Positions 37,428-46,574 of a stretch of 64,000 nt of DNA are shown piece after piece (the stretch's first letter is position 1; each line of letters starts with the position of its first letter). This DNA is from Flavobacteriales bacterium. Its GTDB lineage: Bacteria > Bacteroidota > Bacteroidia > Flavobacteriales_F > PHOS-HE28. The stretch lies in contig JADKGB010000016.1 in NCBI GenBank assembly GCA_016717225.1, forward strand, positions 32,030 through 96,029. The letters run 5' to 3'. The position numbers and the translations under genes are program-made. The notes under the pieces were generated by a model. The model was not told the DNA's origin and searched no databases. It was given only the letters and a program-made list of their open reading frames with translations.

Positions 37428-38402
37428 TCAGTATCCCCCACCCCCACCCTGCCCCTTCTCGATCGGATGCCAAGTGGTCTTCACCTCCTGCGTGTCGAGG
37501 ATGAAGTACGGTGATTGGCCTTCTTCTTTTGACCAGTCCGAGACCTTCGGATAGACCACGCGCTTGAGGTTGCAGGTGGCTTCTGCATCGAGCATCACCC
37601 GTTCCTCTTTCGTCGCATCCGCAACCGTTAGAGCGTTGATGTCCATATGCGTCACCAAAGGCTTCAGCAACTCGCTTCGGTAACCGGTCAAAAGATTCAC
37701 CACGCCGCCGGGCAGGTCGCTGGTGGCGAGCACTTCGGTGAAAGTGACCGCTGGCAAAGGCTTGCTCTCACTGGACACCACCACGCACGTGTTGCCACCC
37801 GTGATCACGGGCGCGATCATGCTAACAAGTCCGATAAGGCCGGAGGTATTCGGGCACATCACCCCCACTACCCCGGTTGGCTCCTGCACGCTGAAGTTGA
37901 AGTGCGAACTGTTCGTGGGGTTCACGCTGCTGAAGACCGCCTGGTACTTGTCGCACCAACCAGCGTAGTGTATCCAGCGATCGATCGCCACGCTCACTTC
38001 GTCATTCGCCTGTTGCGCTGTCGATCCATGCAGCATCAACTCGTGTACGAATTGCGCACGCCGTCCTTCCAGCATCTCGCCGATGCGGTAGAGGATCTGC
38101 CCGCGATTGAATGCACTACGACCGGCCCATCCACTCACAGCACCACGCGCGGCGATCACGGCATCGCGCACATCCTTGCGGCTGCTGCGGCAGATGTTCG
38201 CCACCCCGGCCTGCGCCGGGGTGACGGCATTCAGTTTCACTTGGTAGTAGCGCCCGCTCTCGGTGCGCGGGAACTTGCCGCCGATGAAGATCTTGTAGGT
38301 CTTCATCACGGGGATGCGTTCGGTCTTCTTCCCAGCGCCGTTAGTGCTGTGGCCGTTCAACCCCGCCTTTGCGGTGAGCGGTTTGCTGATGGTCTTGCTC
38401 AT
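37428..38402 (-). CDS. Short aldehyde-dehydrogenase-like protein lacking the catalytic half
   Basis: The 324 residues cover only the NAD-binding half of the ALDH fold (FIGGKFPRTESGRYYQV, VRDAVIAARGAVSGWAG, YRIGEMLEGRRAQFVHEL, VVGVMCPNTSGLIGLVSMIAPVITGGNTCVVVSSESKPLP). The position where other ALDHs have the oxyanion Asn reads CPNTSG, and the catalytic Cys and C-terminal domain are absent because the protein ends ...TTWHPIEKGQGGGGGY. Such short forms occur in Bacteroidota beside a full ALDH, like the inactive second half of ALDH16. Its usual partner is here 11 kb away and truncated. Confidence 0.8.
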   Translation of the reverse strand: MSKTISKPLTAKAGLNGHSTNGAGKKTERIPVMKTYKIFIGGKFPRTESGRYYQVKLNAVTPAQAGVANICRSSRKDVRDAVIAARGAVSGWAGRSAFNRGQILYRIGEMLEGRRAQFVHELMLHGSTAQQANDEVSVAIDRWIHYAGWCDKYQAVFSSVNPTNSSHFNFSVQEPTGVVGVMCPNTSGLIGLVSMIAPVITGGNTCVVVSSESKPLPAVTFTEVLATSDLPGGVVNLLTGYRSELLKPLVTHMDINALTVADATKEERVMLDAEATCNLKRVVYPKVSDWSKEEGQSPYFILDTQEVKTTWHPIEKGQGGGGGY

Positions 38403-38469
38403 GATCTTTCGCCTTGGCCCATGACGCGGGGCCTTAACAACGCCCCCAAGGTAATGAGCCGCGCCCGGA

Positions 38470-39852
38470 TCAGAGGCGGACGTTCACTGCGACAGTGAAC
38501 CGGTTCTCTGTTCTCTGCAGATCGGCCTTCCAGGGCAGTGTGGTCGCGGGGCCATTGGTCCAACCACTCGGTGATGTGGTACCGCCTGCTCCCGAGAAAT
38601 ATGGCACACTAGCGGTGCGTAAACCATACTCGAAACGGAAGGTGACGTGGTCGCTCGGCATCACATCGAAGGTGGAGGTGAACTGTGCGATCTCAAGCTT
38701 ATCGCCATTCGCCATGGCCATGTCGTAGTTGTTCGGCTCACTCCCCGTGGCAGCTGGTGTGAAGGCGAGGTAAGGCGATGTGTTCACCCCGTTCACTACA
38801 CTTTGGTTGGTCACGTAGTCGCCGCGCAACGTGAGGGCGAGCTTGTTCTTATTGAACCAGAACCTTGTGGCAAGCGAACTGCCCATCATGAAATTCTCAT
38901 TGGCCTTCAAGGTGTCACCAGCCGCATTGTTGCTCTGGAGTCCATAATGGTTGTTCAGGCTGAAAGCGATCTGTGAAAGTCCCCGGCTCTCCCGCCTCTT
39001 GAACACGCGCGCCACGATGCTGTTGTCGTGGTGGAAGCGAAGGCGGTCGCTCTGATCGCCGATCGTATCAGGGTTCTGCGTGTCGCGACCGATATAGAAG
39101 TTGGCGACCAGCTGCAGGTCCTCGTTCGGGCGGTAGTAGTTGCTGCTGCCAAGGCCGGGGCTCTTGCTGAAGCTGTTGTAGCTCTGCCACCCGTTCAGCA
39201 ACCACAGCTCCGTTTTGAACTCCTTCGAAGGGAATGCTTGCACGCGTGCACCACTGAAATAGAACGGTGTGAAGTCGCACACCATGCTGCGCTGGTAGCT
39301 CCAATTCTCTTGCAACACATAACTCTCTAGGCCGATATAGCTCATGAAGATGCCCATCTCCAAGTTGATGCCATGCCACTTGTCGAAGTGGTAGCCTGCT
39401 GCTGCTTCGCGCACGTACTTCAGGTTGTTGATGCTGGTATTGCGACCCCGGTATACACTCGCATCCACGTCCTGCACAATGGAACCCATCTGTCCGTACT
39501 GCACCCACAATCGCCCGATGATGTTCTTGTAGTTGCTCTCCAGTCCGAAGCTCGCCTGGTTCAACGTGAACTCGTTATGGCGGCCGATGGAGGAACTGAT
39601 CGTGTGCGTGTTGTCGATCGGGTCCGCGAAGTCGTAGTTGTAATAGGTGTCCAACAGCGCAACGCCGGTCAATATGGTTTCGCCGGTCTCCCTATCCTTG
39701 AGCGTGAGCGGGAAGGCCCGCTGCCGGTTCTGCCCGTTGACCCATGTTAGGTCCATGCCTTCGAAGGGGATCCTCGCGGCCGTGCTGTCCTGTGCGTGCA
39801 GCATGCTAGGCGCGTAAGCGCCGAGCATCATTATGAGCAATGTCCTCTTCAT
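38470..39852 (-). CDS. Outer-membrane beta-barrel porin (BBP2/OmpL-like)
   Basis: The 460 residues have a signal peptide (LGAYAPSMLHAQ) and a repeating aromatic beta-strand pattern ending in a strand with NRFTVAVNVRL, the C-terminal signature of outer-membrane barrels. In Bacteroidota a putative beta-barrel porin-2 protein of this type follows kdp or kup potassium genes, and here it comes 14 bases after kup. Ion permeation across the outer membrane is the likely role. Confidence 0.75.
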   Translation of the reverse strand: MKRTLLIMMLGAYAPSMLHAQDSTAARIPFEGMDLTWVNGQNRQRAFPLTLKDRETGETILTGVALLDTYYNYDFADPIDNTHTISSSIGRHNEFTLNQASFGLESNYKNIIGRLWVQYGQMGSIVQDVDASVYRGRNTSINNLKYVREAAAGYHFDKWHGINLEMGIFMSYIGLESYVLQENWSYQRSMVCDFTPFYFSGARVQAFPSKEFKTELWLLNGWQSYNSFSKSPGLGSSNYYRPNEDLQLVANFYIGRDTQNPDTIGDQSDRLRFHHDNSIVARVFKRRESRGLSQIAFSLNNHYGLQSNNAAGDTLKANENFMMGSSLATRFWFNKNKLALTLRGDYVTNQSVVNGVNTSPYLAFTPAATGSEPNNYDMAMANGDKLEIAQFTSTFDVMPSDHVTFRFEYGLRTASVPYFSGAGGTTSPSGWTNGPATTLPWKADLQRTENRFTVAVNVRL

Positions 39853-39866
39853 GTATTCAGTTCAAT

Positions 39867-41855
39867 TCAATTCGTATGCTGCGGTGCCGAGGAAGGTGGT
39901 CCGCCCATGCGTTCCAGTTCCTGTTGCGGTACAGCCTTGTATACCAACGGAACTTGTTCCACCACCACATCATTACGGTCCAGTCCGAACGCACTCGGAT
40001 CACTTTGACCCAAGTACTTCAACTTGAAATAGGAATTGAGCAGAACACCTTCACGCAGCGTGAGCTCATTCTCAATGTAAAGGAACTTCTCGAGCACCAC
40101 GAACTTCACATCCGGCTCCGGGTTGTAGATCGTGGAACCGTCGGGGCGCGTGTGCAAATTCAACTCCTTGTTCGCCACCAGCTCGTTCAGGATGCGATTG
40201 AAATACGACGCCGTACGCGGCTGTACGCGGAAGCCGGCGTGGATGGTGACCTTCATCACCTTGTCGTCCACCAGCTCGCTCACTTCATAGCGCAATGTGT
40301 ATGGTTCCTCCGTGCGGTGGATGTGGACGAACCAGTAGACATCAGCACGCTTCGGCCGCTTGGCAAAAATGGACCTGACGATCTTCTCCTCGATCTCGTG
40401 CCGGTGATCGGCCTTCGTGAGGTACACGAGGTGCGTAGCGAATTTCGGAATGCTCTCATCGGCGCTCAGTGCTTGGATCATCGGCACTTGTTGGCCCAGG
40501 TCCACGAAGCGGGTGAAGCGGTTGTTCACCTTGCGAGCGTAGTACCACGTGTACATCACCAGGAAGATGAAGAGCTCAAAGAAGAGGAACATCCAACGCT
40601 CCTTGATCTTCGCCACGTTGGCAACGAAGAAGGAGAGTTCCACGGAGCTGAAGAACACGAGCAACGCGAGCACCAGCACTCCGTTCCATTTCAACCGGTA
40701 GTGCAGGAAGTGCATGAGCAGCACCGTGGTCATCAGCATCGCGATGGTGATGGAGAAGCCGTACGCCGCTTCCATGTGCGTGGACGACCTGAAGTAGAGG
40801 ATCATGAGCAAACAGCCCGCCCACAGGATCGTGTTGACGCTAGGGATGTAGATCTGCCCCTTCAGATCCGTGGGTTGGCGCACGGCGATGCGCGGCCAGA
40901 AGTTGAGGTTCATCGCCTCGCTGATGAGCGTGTAACTACCACTGATCAACGCCTGTGATGCGATAATGGCCGCGAGCGTCGCGATGGCTATGCCCGGCAC
41001 CAGGAACCATTCCGGCATCATGGTGAAGAACGGGTTGCGACCGGCCAGCAATGCGCCTTCGCCCTGTGCCATCAGCCATGCGCCCTGTCCCATGTAGTTC
41101 ACCACCAGGCAGATCTTCACGAAGACCCAGGTGATGCGGATGTTCCTGCGCCCACAATGACCGAGATCGGAATACAACGCCTCCGCACCGGTCGTCGCCA
41201 GGAACACCGCGCCCAACAACCAGAAACCGTGCGGGTATTCCACCAACAAGCGATACGCATGCACAGGGTTCAGCGCTTGTAGTATCGCAGGATGCGCACC
41301 GATCTGTGACGCGCCCAGCACGGCCAGCATCGTGAACCAGATGAACATCGCAGGACCGAAGACGGTCCCGACCTTCTGCGTTCCGTAGCGCTGGAAGAAG
41401 AACAGTGCGGACAGGATGACCACGACGATGGGCACGGTGGGCAAGTGCTCCCATCCCTCGACGGCGGTCAAGCCTTCCACTGCGGATGCTACGGAGATCG
41501 GTGGTGTGATGATGCCGTCGGCCAGCAACGTTGTGGCACCAAGAATAGTGGGGATCACGAGATGCTTTCCATAGCGCCGAACCAAGGCATACAACGAGAA
41601 CACGCCGCCTTCGCCATGGTTGTCGGCCTTCAGTGTGAGGAAGACGTACTTGAAGGTGGTCTGGAAAGTCAATGTCCAGAATACACACGAGATGCCGCCG
41701 TATACCAACCTGGCATCGATGGCCTTCTCACCGACGATCGCCTTCATTACGTACAACGGACTGGTCCCGATGTCGCCGTAGATGATCCCGAGCGCCACCA
41801 ACAACGATGCTGCCGTCACCTTGCCCACCGCCCCTTTCACACTGCTTTCCATCAC
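39867..41855 (-). CDS. kup: KUP family potassium transporter
   Basis: The 662-residue membrane protein begins with AASLLVALGIIYGDIGTSPLYVM, the KUP signature, and carries about twelve hydrophobic helices (GGVFSLYALVRRYG, GATTLLADGIITPPISVASA). The hydrophilic C-terminus has the KUP tail GLDRNDVVVEQVPLVYK. It imports potassium by proton symport. A kdpE/kdpD-like regulator pair lies upstream (123-base gap) and the porin 14 bases downstream, making a potassium homeostasis operon. No KdpFABC genes are present in the window. Confidence 0.93.
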   Translation of the reverse strand: MMESSVKGAVGKVTAASLLVALGIIYGDIGTSPLYVMKAIVGEKAIDARLVYGGISCVFWTLTFQTTFKYVFLTLKADNHGEGGVFSLYALVRRYGKHLVIPTILGATTLLADGIITPPISVASAVEGLTAVEGWEHLPTVPIVVVILSALFFFQRYGTQKVGTVFGPAMFIWFTMLAVLGASQIGAHPAILQALNPVHAYRLLVEYPHGFWLLGAVFLATTGAEALYSDLGHCGRRNIRITWVFVKICLVVNYMGQGAWLMAQGEGALLAGRNPFFTMMPEWFLVPGIAIATLAAIIASQALISGSYTLISEAMNLNFWPRIAVRQPTDLKGQIYIPSVNTILWAGCLLMILYFRSSTHMEAAYGFSITIAMLMTTVLLMHFLHYRLKWNGVLVLALLVFFSSVELSFFVANVAKIKERWMFLFFELFIFLVMYTWYYARKVNNRFTRFVDLGQQVPMIQALSADESIPKFATHLVYLTKADHRHEIEEKIVRSIFAKRPKRADVYWFVHIHRTEEPYTLRYEVSELVDDKVMKVTIHAGFRVQPRTASYFNRILNELVANKELNLHTRPDGSTIYNPEPDVKFVVLEKFLYIENELTLREGVLLNSYFKLKYLGQSDPSAFGLDRNDVVVEQVPLVYKAVPQQELERMGGPPSSAPQHTN

Positions 41856-41978
41856 CCCTCGATTGATGGCGCAAAGTTCTCGGTGCGGTCATGGGTGAAT
41901 TGTAAAAGCCTCGGCTGTTGTGATAAAGAAGTTGTAAAGAGGAAGAGACCGGGACGATGCGGCGTCGCTGTTCCCTCC

Positions 41979-42656
41979 TCAACTGAACCGATACCCCACG
42001 CCGCTCTCCGTGGTGATGTGCCGAGGCCGCTCCGGATCCGTCTCGATCTTCTTGCGCAACGAGCGAACGAAGACGCGCAAATACTGGGTTTCCTGTTGAT
42101 AACCCACGCCCCACACTTCCCTCAGCAAATGTCGATGGGTGAGTACGCGTCCTTCATTGCGGACGAACAGCGCGAGCAGGTTGAATTCCGTTGCGGTCAA
42201 CTTCACGAGTGCGCCATCTCTCTTTACGGTCCGCGCTGCGAGGTCGATCTCCAGGTCACCGCAAACAATGATGCTGCGCTCCTGCTCCACATTGTTCCTA
42301 CGGATAGCCGACCGTATCCGCGCAAGCAATTCACCGGTCCGGAACGGCTTCGTGATATAGTCCGTGGCCCCATTGTCCAGCGCGGTCACGATGTCCGCTT
42401 CGCTGGCTTGCACGCTTAGGATGATGATCGCCTTCGTGTACCAACCGCGCAATTCCTTCAGCACTTCCTGGCCGCTCATGTCGGGTAAGCCGATGTCCAG
42501 CAGGATCAGGTCCGGGGGGTGGTTCGCGGCCATGAGCACACCATCGCGACCGCTCTCGGCTTGGCGCACGTTCAGGTCGGCGCTTTCCAACGCGATGCGC
42601 AGCAGCTTCTGGATCTGCGCCTCGTCGTCGATCACCAAGACCTCGGCCTTATTCAT
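41979..42656 (-). CDS. kdpE: KdpE-like response regulator
   Basis: Receiver domain with phospho-Asp54 (LILLDIGLPDMSG), Lys in KPFRTGELLARIR, and an OmpR-type winged helix (LTATEFNLLALFVRNEGRVLTHRHLLREVWG, QYLRVFVRSLRKKIETDPERPRHITTESGVGYRF). The KdpE-specific IGLPDMSGQ and VRSLRKKIE(T/x)DP are present. It overlaps the kinase gene by 8 bases and precedes kup, which it may control. Confidence 0.9.
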   Translation of the reverse strand: MNKAEVLVIDDEAQIQKLLRIALESADLNVRQAESGRDGVLMAANHPPDLILLDIGLPDMSGQEVLKELRGWYTKAIIILSVQASEADIVTALDNGATDYITKPFRTGELLARIRSAIRRNNVEQERSIIVCGDLEIDLAARTVKRDGALVKLTATEFNLLALFVRNEGRVLTHRHLLREVWGVGYQQETQYLRVFVRSLRKKIETDPERPRHITTESGVGYRFS

Positions 42657-43770
42657 GTTTCAGATTGCTGAGAAAGGAGGTCTCCGCCGGGATGCGCACC
42701 GTGAACAGCGCGCCGTGCGGTTGGTTCGCTCCAAGTTCCACACTTCCCCCTTGTGCTCCCACAAAGCCTTTCACAATGGACAAGCCCAAGCCGGTACCGC
42801 CGCTCCGCGTGTTCGGCAGGCGATGGAACTTGTTGAATGCGCGCACGCGTTCTTCCTCCGGGAAGCCCGGTCCATTGTCGGCGATGGTGATCACGCACGA
42901 ACCGTCCGCATGCGACGCTCCGATCACCACCTCGCTTCCCGCCGGTGTGTATTGCACCGCGTTGTGGACCATGTTATGTACCACTTGTTCCAGCAACCCA
43001 CCATCCAACTTGAACAACGGCAACGACGGATCGGCCTTTAGTATGATCGCATGATCGCTCACACTTCCCAACTTGCTAACCACGCCACCGATCAGCTCGT
43101 GTATATCGCACCAATCCGCTTTCGGTTCCAGCATACCGCTTTCCAGCCGGCCCATGTTCAACAGGTTCCCAACCTGTCGATCCAAGCGCATGCCCGCTTC
43201 GTCGATCGCTGAAAGAAGGTCCGTGCGTTGCTCACCGGTCAGCCGCGTTTCACGATCCTGCAACGCGTCCACCGCACCAACGATGGTGGAAATGGGCGTG
43301 CGCAACTCGTGGGAGAGGGAGTTGAGCAGCGTGTTGTATAGCTCGATGGTGCGCTCCTTCTGTTCCTTGTCACGCGCCTTGCGTTCCACTTGGCGGATCT
43401 TCAGGGAGAGCACCGCGTTCACCGAGGCCACCACGAAGTACATCAGAAACAGCAGAAGATCCTCCGTGCTGCCGATGTGGAACGTGAACGTCGGCGGGAT
43501 GAAGAAGAAGTTCCATGCCAAGGCGCTTAAGGCTGCGGCCACCATGACCGGTCCGATCCGGAACAACATGGCCAATATGGAAACTGCCATCAATAACACC
43601 AACGCCGTCACACGATAACCGATCAAACCCTCAGCGGGGAAGCAGCCCAATGCGACCACTGCCACTGCCGTGATGCAGATGGCATGCTGCTGGAACAGCG
43701 GCAAAGAGCGGATCCGGGATAGCACGTTGCGCCTTGTTGAGCCGGTGTTCAAAGCTACCGTGGCCGACAT
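42649..43770 (-). CDS. KdpD-like histidine kinase lacking the N-terminal sensor domains
   Basis: The 373 residues hold the DUF4118 membrane block (four helices between residues about 30 and 110, with FFFIPPTFTFHI), HisKA with the phospho-acceptor His in SLSHELRTPISTIVGAVDALQ, and a HATPase with MVHNAVQYTPAGSE, ITIADNGPGFPEE and GGTGLGLSIVKGF. Full KdpD has an N-terminal KdpD/Usp region of over 350 residues; it is absent here, as in some Bacteroidota forms. Cooperates with the overlapping KdpE-like regulator. Confidence 0.88.
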   Translation of the reverse strand: MSATVALNTGSTRRNVLSRIRSLPLFQQHAICITAVAVVALGCFPAEGLIGYRVTALVLLMAVSILAMLFRIGPVMVAAALSALAWNFFFIPPTFTFHIGSTEDLLLFLMYFVVASVNAVLSLKIRQVERKARDKEQKERTIELYNTLLNSLSHELRTPISTIVGAVDALQDRETRLTGEQRTDLLSAIDEAGMRLDRQVGNLLNMGRLESGMLEPKADWCDIHELIGGVVSKLGSVSDHAIILKADPSLPLFKLDGGLLEQVVHNMVHNAVQYTPAGSEVVIGASHADGSCVITIADNGPGFPEEERVRAFNKFHRLPNTRSGGTGLGLSIVKGFVGAQGGSVELGANQPHGALFTVRIPAETSFLSNLKHE

Positions 43771-43795
43771 AATGAAATTGTAAAGAGCGTCGCCC

Positions 43796-44233
43796 TCAGC
43801 CCTGCTTCATGCCCAGCACATTCCCTTCTGCATCCATCTCCAAAAACGGGTTGTGCGCGATCTCCCACAAATGTCCGTCAGGATCAGCGAAGTAGCCGCT
43901 GTAGCCGCCCCAGAATACTTTATCAGGCATCTTGGTGATAGCAACGCCATGCTGCATCAAATGCGCGAAGAGCGCATCGACTTCTTCATCTGAACGCAGG
44001 CACTGGGCCAGCGTGAAGCGTGAGCCTATTCCATCGTTCTTCACTTTGGCATCCTCCATCAGCTCATGCTGCGGGAAGAGTGAAAGCACCATACCGTTCA
44101 GCTTGTACATGACAATGCCGCCGGTGTCCTGAAAGGGTTTCCATCCGAGCACGTCATTGTAGAAGCGCTTCGACTTGCCGAGGTCTAGGACGCCGAGCGT
44201 GATGATGGTGAGGCGGGGTTGCACGAAGCGCAA
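43796..44233 (-). CDS. VOC (glyoxalase/bleomycin-resistance fold) family protein
   Basis: The 145 residues have the two beta-alpha-beta-beta-beta units of the VOC fold: LTIITLGVLDLGKSKRFYNDVLGWKPF at the start and VFWGGYSGYFADPDGHLWEIAHNPF near the end. The GGYSGYFADPDGHLWE motif carries a typical metal ligand pair (Asp/Glu). The substrate is unknown. It is divergent from another VOC gene 40 bases away, probably sharing a control region. Confidence 0.85.
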   Translation of the reverse strand: MRFVQPRLTIITLGVLDLGKSKRFYNDVLGWKPFQDTGGIVMYKLNGMVLSLFPQHELMEDAKVKNDGIGSRFTLAQCLRSDEEVDALFAHLMQHGVAITKMPDKVFWGGYSGYFADPDGHLWEIAHNPFLEMDAEGNVLGMKQG

Positions 44234-44273
44234 AGCTATCTGCCCTTACATTGCATCAACAGATATTGACCCC

Positions 44274-44630
44274 ATGTCCCGACACGTCACCGGCATCGGC
44301 GGATTCTTCTTCCGCTCGGACGACCACAAGGCGCTCGCCAAGTGGTACTACCAACACTTCGGCATCAACGACCCGGACCACGGCTGGACCTGGCAACAGG
44401 ATGCCGGCCCTACGGTGTTCTCGCCCTTCAAGCGCGACAGCGACTACTTCGGCAACGACAAGCAACAGTTCATGCTGAACCTGCGCGTGACAGACATGGA
44501 TGGCCTGCTGAAGAAGCTCGAGGCCGACGGCGTGCGCATCGACCCCAAGCGCATGGATGAGGACTACGGCCGCTTCGCGTGGGTGTATGATCCGGAAGGG
44601 AACAAGATCGAATTGTGGGAGCCGAAGTAG
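44274..44630 (+). CDS. VOC family protein, glyoxalase-like
   Basis: This 118-residue VOC protein starts MSRHVTGIGGFFFRSDDHKA and ends GRFAWVYDPEGNKIELWEPK, the normal metal-ligand ending. ATG 44274 is preferred; the frame is open further upstream to 44175 without similarity. Substrate unknown, often a stress or antibiotic resistance role in this fold. Confidence 0.85.
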   Translation: MSRHVTGIGGFFFRSDDHKALAKWYYQHFGINDPDHGWTWQQDAGPTVFSPFKRDSDYFGNDKQQFMLNLRVTDMDGLLKKLEADGVRIDPKRMDEDYGRFAWVYDPEGNKIELWEPK

Positions 44631-44682
44631 TGGTCGACTTCCCACGACCTTCCATGCCTAAGCAGACAACTCCCGCGTGTCT

Positions 44683-45312
44683 ATGAAACCACATTGGATC
44701 TTCATCCTGTGCGCTGTAGCGCTCGGTTGCTCTTGGGCTGACAAGGCTCCTCACTCGAACACACCGGGCGGTATCGCACTACAGACCGACGGACCGAGAG
44801 GTGGTGGCTATATCGACCCAAGTGGAAAACAGCTTGGGTACTGGATCTACAGGGTACACGTCATGAACGACACGACAATTCCGGTCGAGTTGGCCATGGA
44901 CTTTCCCGGCGGCCCTATCGTGATGCTGCCAGACTCCAATAAGTACCCCAGCGTTTTCCTGTTCCCGGACGAGATCACCCCGGACACGGCGCAGGACGTC
45001 TTCGATTTCGGGATAGCAGGATCAGTAGCCTTTTTGAGTACCCGTCCCAGTGGACCTACATCGCTGAGAACAAAAGTGCTGCCCGGAGAAGATCATCTCT
45101 TGTACATCGGAGTGGTCCTTCCTCCAGATGGAGTTGGACGTGCAGAGCTGTTCATCGATGGGCAAGGGCCCGATTCGTCCTACTTTCCTGAAGGATCCAT
45201 ACCGACCGGTACAAGGAAGGGGGATGCACTCGACCTGATATTCGGCATAGCGATCGACCCACCGATGCATTATTCAATGGTCCCTTGCGGCCGGATCACA
45301 TTCAAGAAGTAG
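44683..45312 (+). CDS. Lipoprotein of unknown function
   Basis: The 209 residues begin with a lipoprotein signal (WIFILCAVALGCSW, lipobox Cys16). The mature part, with GYIDPSGKQLGYWIYRVHVMNDT and MDFPGGPIVMLPD, is beta-rich and ends VPCGRITFKK. I do not recognise a family. A GTG at 44677 could add two residues; ATG 44683 is simpler. It follows the VOC gene by 52 bases. Confidence 0.7.
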   Translation: MKPHWIFILCAVALGCSWADKAPHSNTPGGIALQTDGPRGGGYIDPSGKQLGYWIYRVHVMNDTTIPVELAMDFPGGPIVMLPDSNKYPSVFLFPDEITPDTAQDVFDFGIAGSVAFLSTRPSGPTSLRTKVLPGEDHLLYIGVVLPPDGVGRAELFIDGQGPDSSYFPEGSIPTGTRKGDALDLIFGIAIDPPMHYSMVPCGRITFKK

Positions 45313-45326
45313 GCGGACCCGCCCAT

Positions 45327-45404
45327 TCACTTCCGCAAGATCTTCTCCATCGCCGTGCCCTTCGCCAGTTCATCCACCAGCTTGTCTAGGTAACGGATCC
45401 GCGA
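45327..45404 (-). pseudogene. Relic of a DUF2200 gene (last 25 codons)
   Basis: The frame reads RIRYLDKLVDELAKGTAMEK then ILRK and a stop, closely like the conserved C-terminus of DUF2200 proteins. It has no start and no upstream domain; the codon before it is the stop (TGA, 45405-45407) of the NTF2-like gene in the same frame. It looks like the scar of a deletion that removed the front of a DUF2200 gene. Confidence 0.6.
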
Positions 45405-45893
45405 TCACTTCATCTTGTTGAACATGTACCGCGCGATCTTCCATGCACCGTTCTCGCGTTGAAGCACGAAGAGCTCCCGGTTCTCTTCGGGAACATTCTC
45501 GCCCGTAGCGTGGATCAATGTGGTGCCGCGCGAGGTCGTTCGGGCGAACGCGTGGTCGCCATCCACTTCGATCTCGTCGATGAAGAACTCGATGTTCAGC
45601 TTGATCATGGAGAAGACACCGGCGTATGCGCCCTTCACCTGTTCCGTGCCCACCGCTGTCGGGAAGCCTGTTGGCATGAAGACACCGTCCGGGGTGTAGA
45701 GCGGCATCACTTGGTCCACGCTGGAGGCGTTGAGGGCATCGCGGTAGGCGAAGAGCAGGCTCTTGATCGCTGCTTGGTCGTTGGAGGTGTTCATGGTTGC
45801 GGTGTTGTTGTGGTTCGTGGTGGTTTGTTCGTTTGGCGCTTGGCAGCTCATGAGCATGACCACCGATAGCGCGAGGAGGATGTTGTGCTTCAT
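45405..45893 (-). CDS. NTF2-like (SnoaL/DUF4440-type) lipoprotein
   Basis: After a lipoprotein signal (SVVMLMSC, Cys17) the 120-residue domain follows the NTF2-like pattern: AIKSLLFAYRDALNASSVDQVMPLYTPDGVFMP, VKGAYAGVFSM, HAFARTTSRGTTLI and ELFVLQRENGAWKIARYMFNKM. Members include small periplasmic enzymes or binding proteins of unknown substrate. It ends directly before the DUF2200 relic, so its natural stop may have been changed by the same deletion. Confidence 0.78.
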   Translation of the reverse strand: MKHNILLALSVVMLMSCQAPNEQTTTNHNNTATMNTSNDQAAIKSLLFAYRDALNASSVDQVMPLYTPDGVFMPTGFPTAVGTEQVKGAYAGVFSMIKLNIEFFIDEIEVDGDHAFARTTSRGTTLIHATGENVPEENRELFVLQRENGAWKIARYMFNKMK

Positions 45894-45984
45894 GACCTGT
45901 TCGTTGACAGGACAAAGGTTCCCCGCACGGCACGCACGCCGCCATGGAGCGGATCAAGAAATGACCTTGATCCAGATCAAGGCT

Positions 45985-46574
45985 TCAGCCGCGCTTGCTC
46001 GTCTTCGCCCGCAGGCGGCTGAGGAACTCCGGCGTTACGCCCAGGTAGGAGGCGACATGCACGTTGGGCACACGGGCCGCCAGGCCCGGATGGTGCTGAA
46101 CGAAATGCGCGTACCGCTGTTCCGCGCTGGAGGCATTGCGGCGAAGCAGCCGCTGTTGCAGTTCCACGAACAGGTCCTCGATGATCACCCGGAAGTTGCG
46201 GTCGAACTTGGGGTGCTGGGTATAGAGGTGAAGCAGGTCGGCGTGTTCGATGCACACGACCACGCATGCCTCCAGTGCCTCGATGAAGAGGCTGCTCGGC
46301 TTCTCCGTATGGAAGCTGCCGATGTCCACGATCCACTCGTTCTCCTGGGCGAACTGCAGGTTGTGCTCCACCCCGTTCTCGTCCACCTCGTACATGCGCA
46401 TGCACCCTTCCACCACATAGATGTAGGACCGGCATACCTCGCCCTCCTGCAACAGGAACCCGCGCCGTTTCAGCCGCCGCACGCGGCTGCGTTCCTCAAG
46501 GCCGTTCGCTCGGCCTCGTCCAAGGCCAGGTAGCGATCGAAGTGCGCGCAAAGCGCCTGTTGTGGATCGGGCAT
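45985..46574 (-). CDS. Crp/Fnr family transcriptional regulator, with a frameshift in the N-terminus
   Basis: The cyclic-nucleotide-binding fold (KRRGFLLQEGEVCRSYIYVVEGCMRMY, SLFIEALEACVVVCIEHADLLHLY) and the helix-turn-helix (VASYLGVTPEFLSRLRAK) are intact. The open frame from 46551 begins with non-family residues. The proper start is ATG 46574 (PDPQQALCAHFDRYLALDEAERTALR), which shifts out of frame about 46495-46505, so one base is missing or extra there. The ATG overlaps a TAA stop of the upstream relic (TAATG). Likely a stress or redox regulator; targets unknown. Confidence 0.75.
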
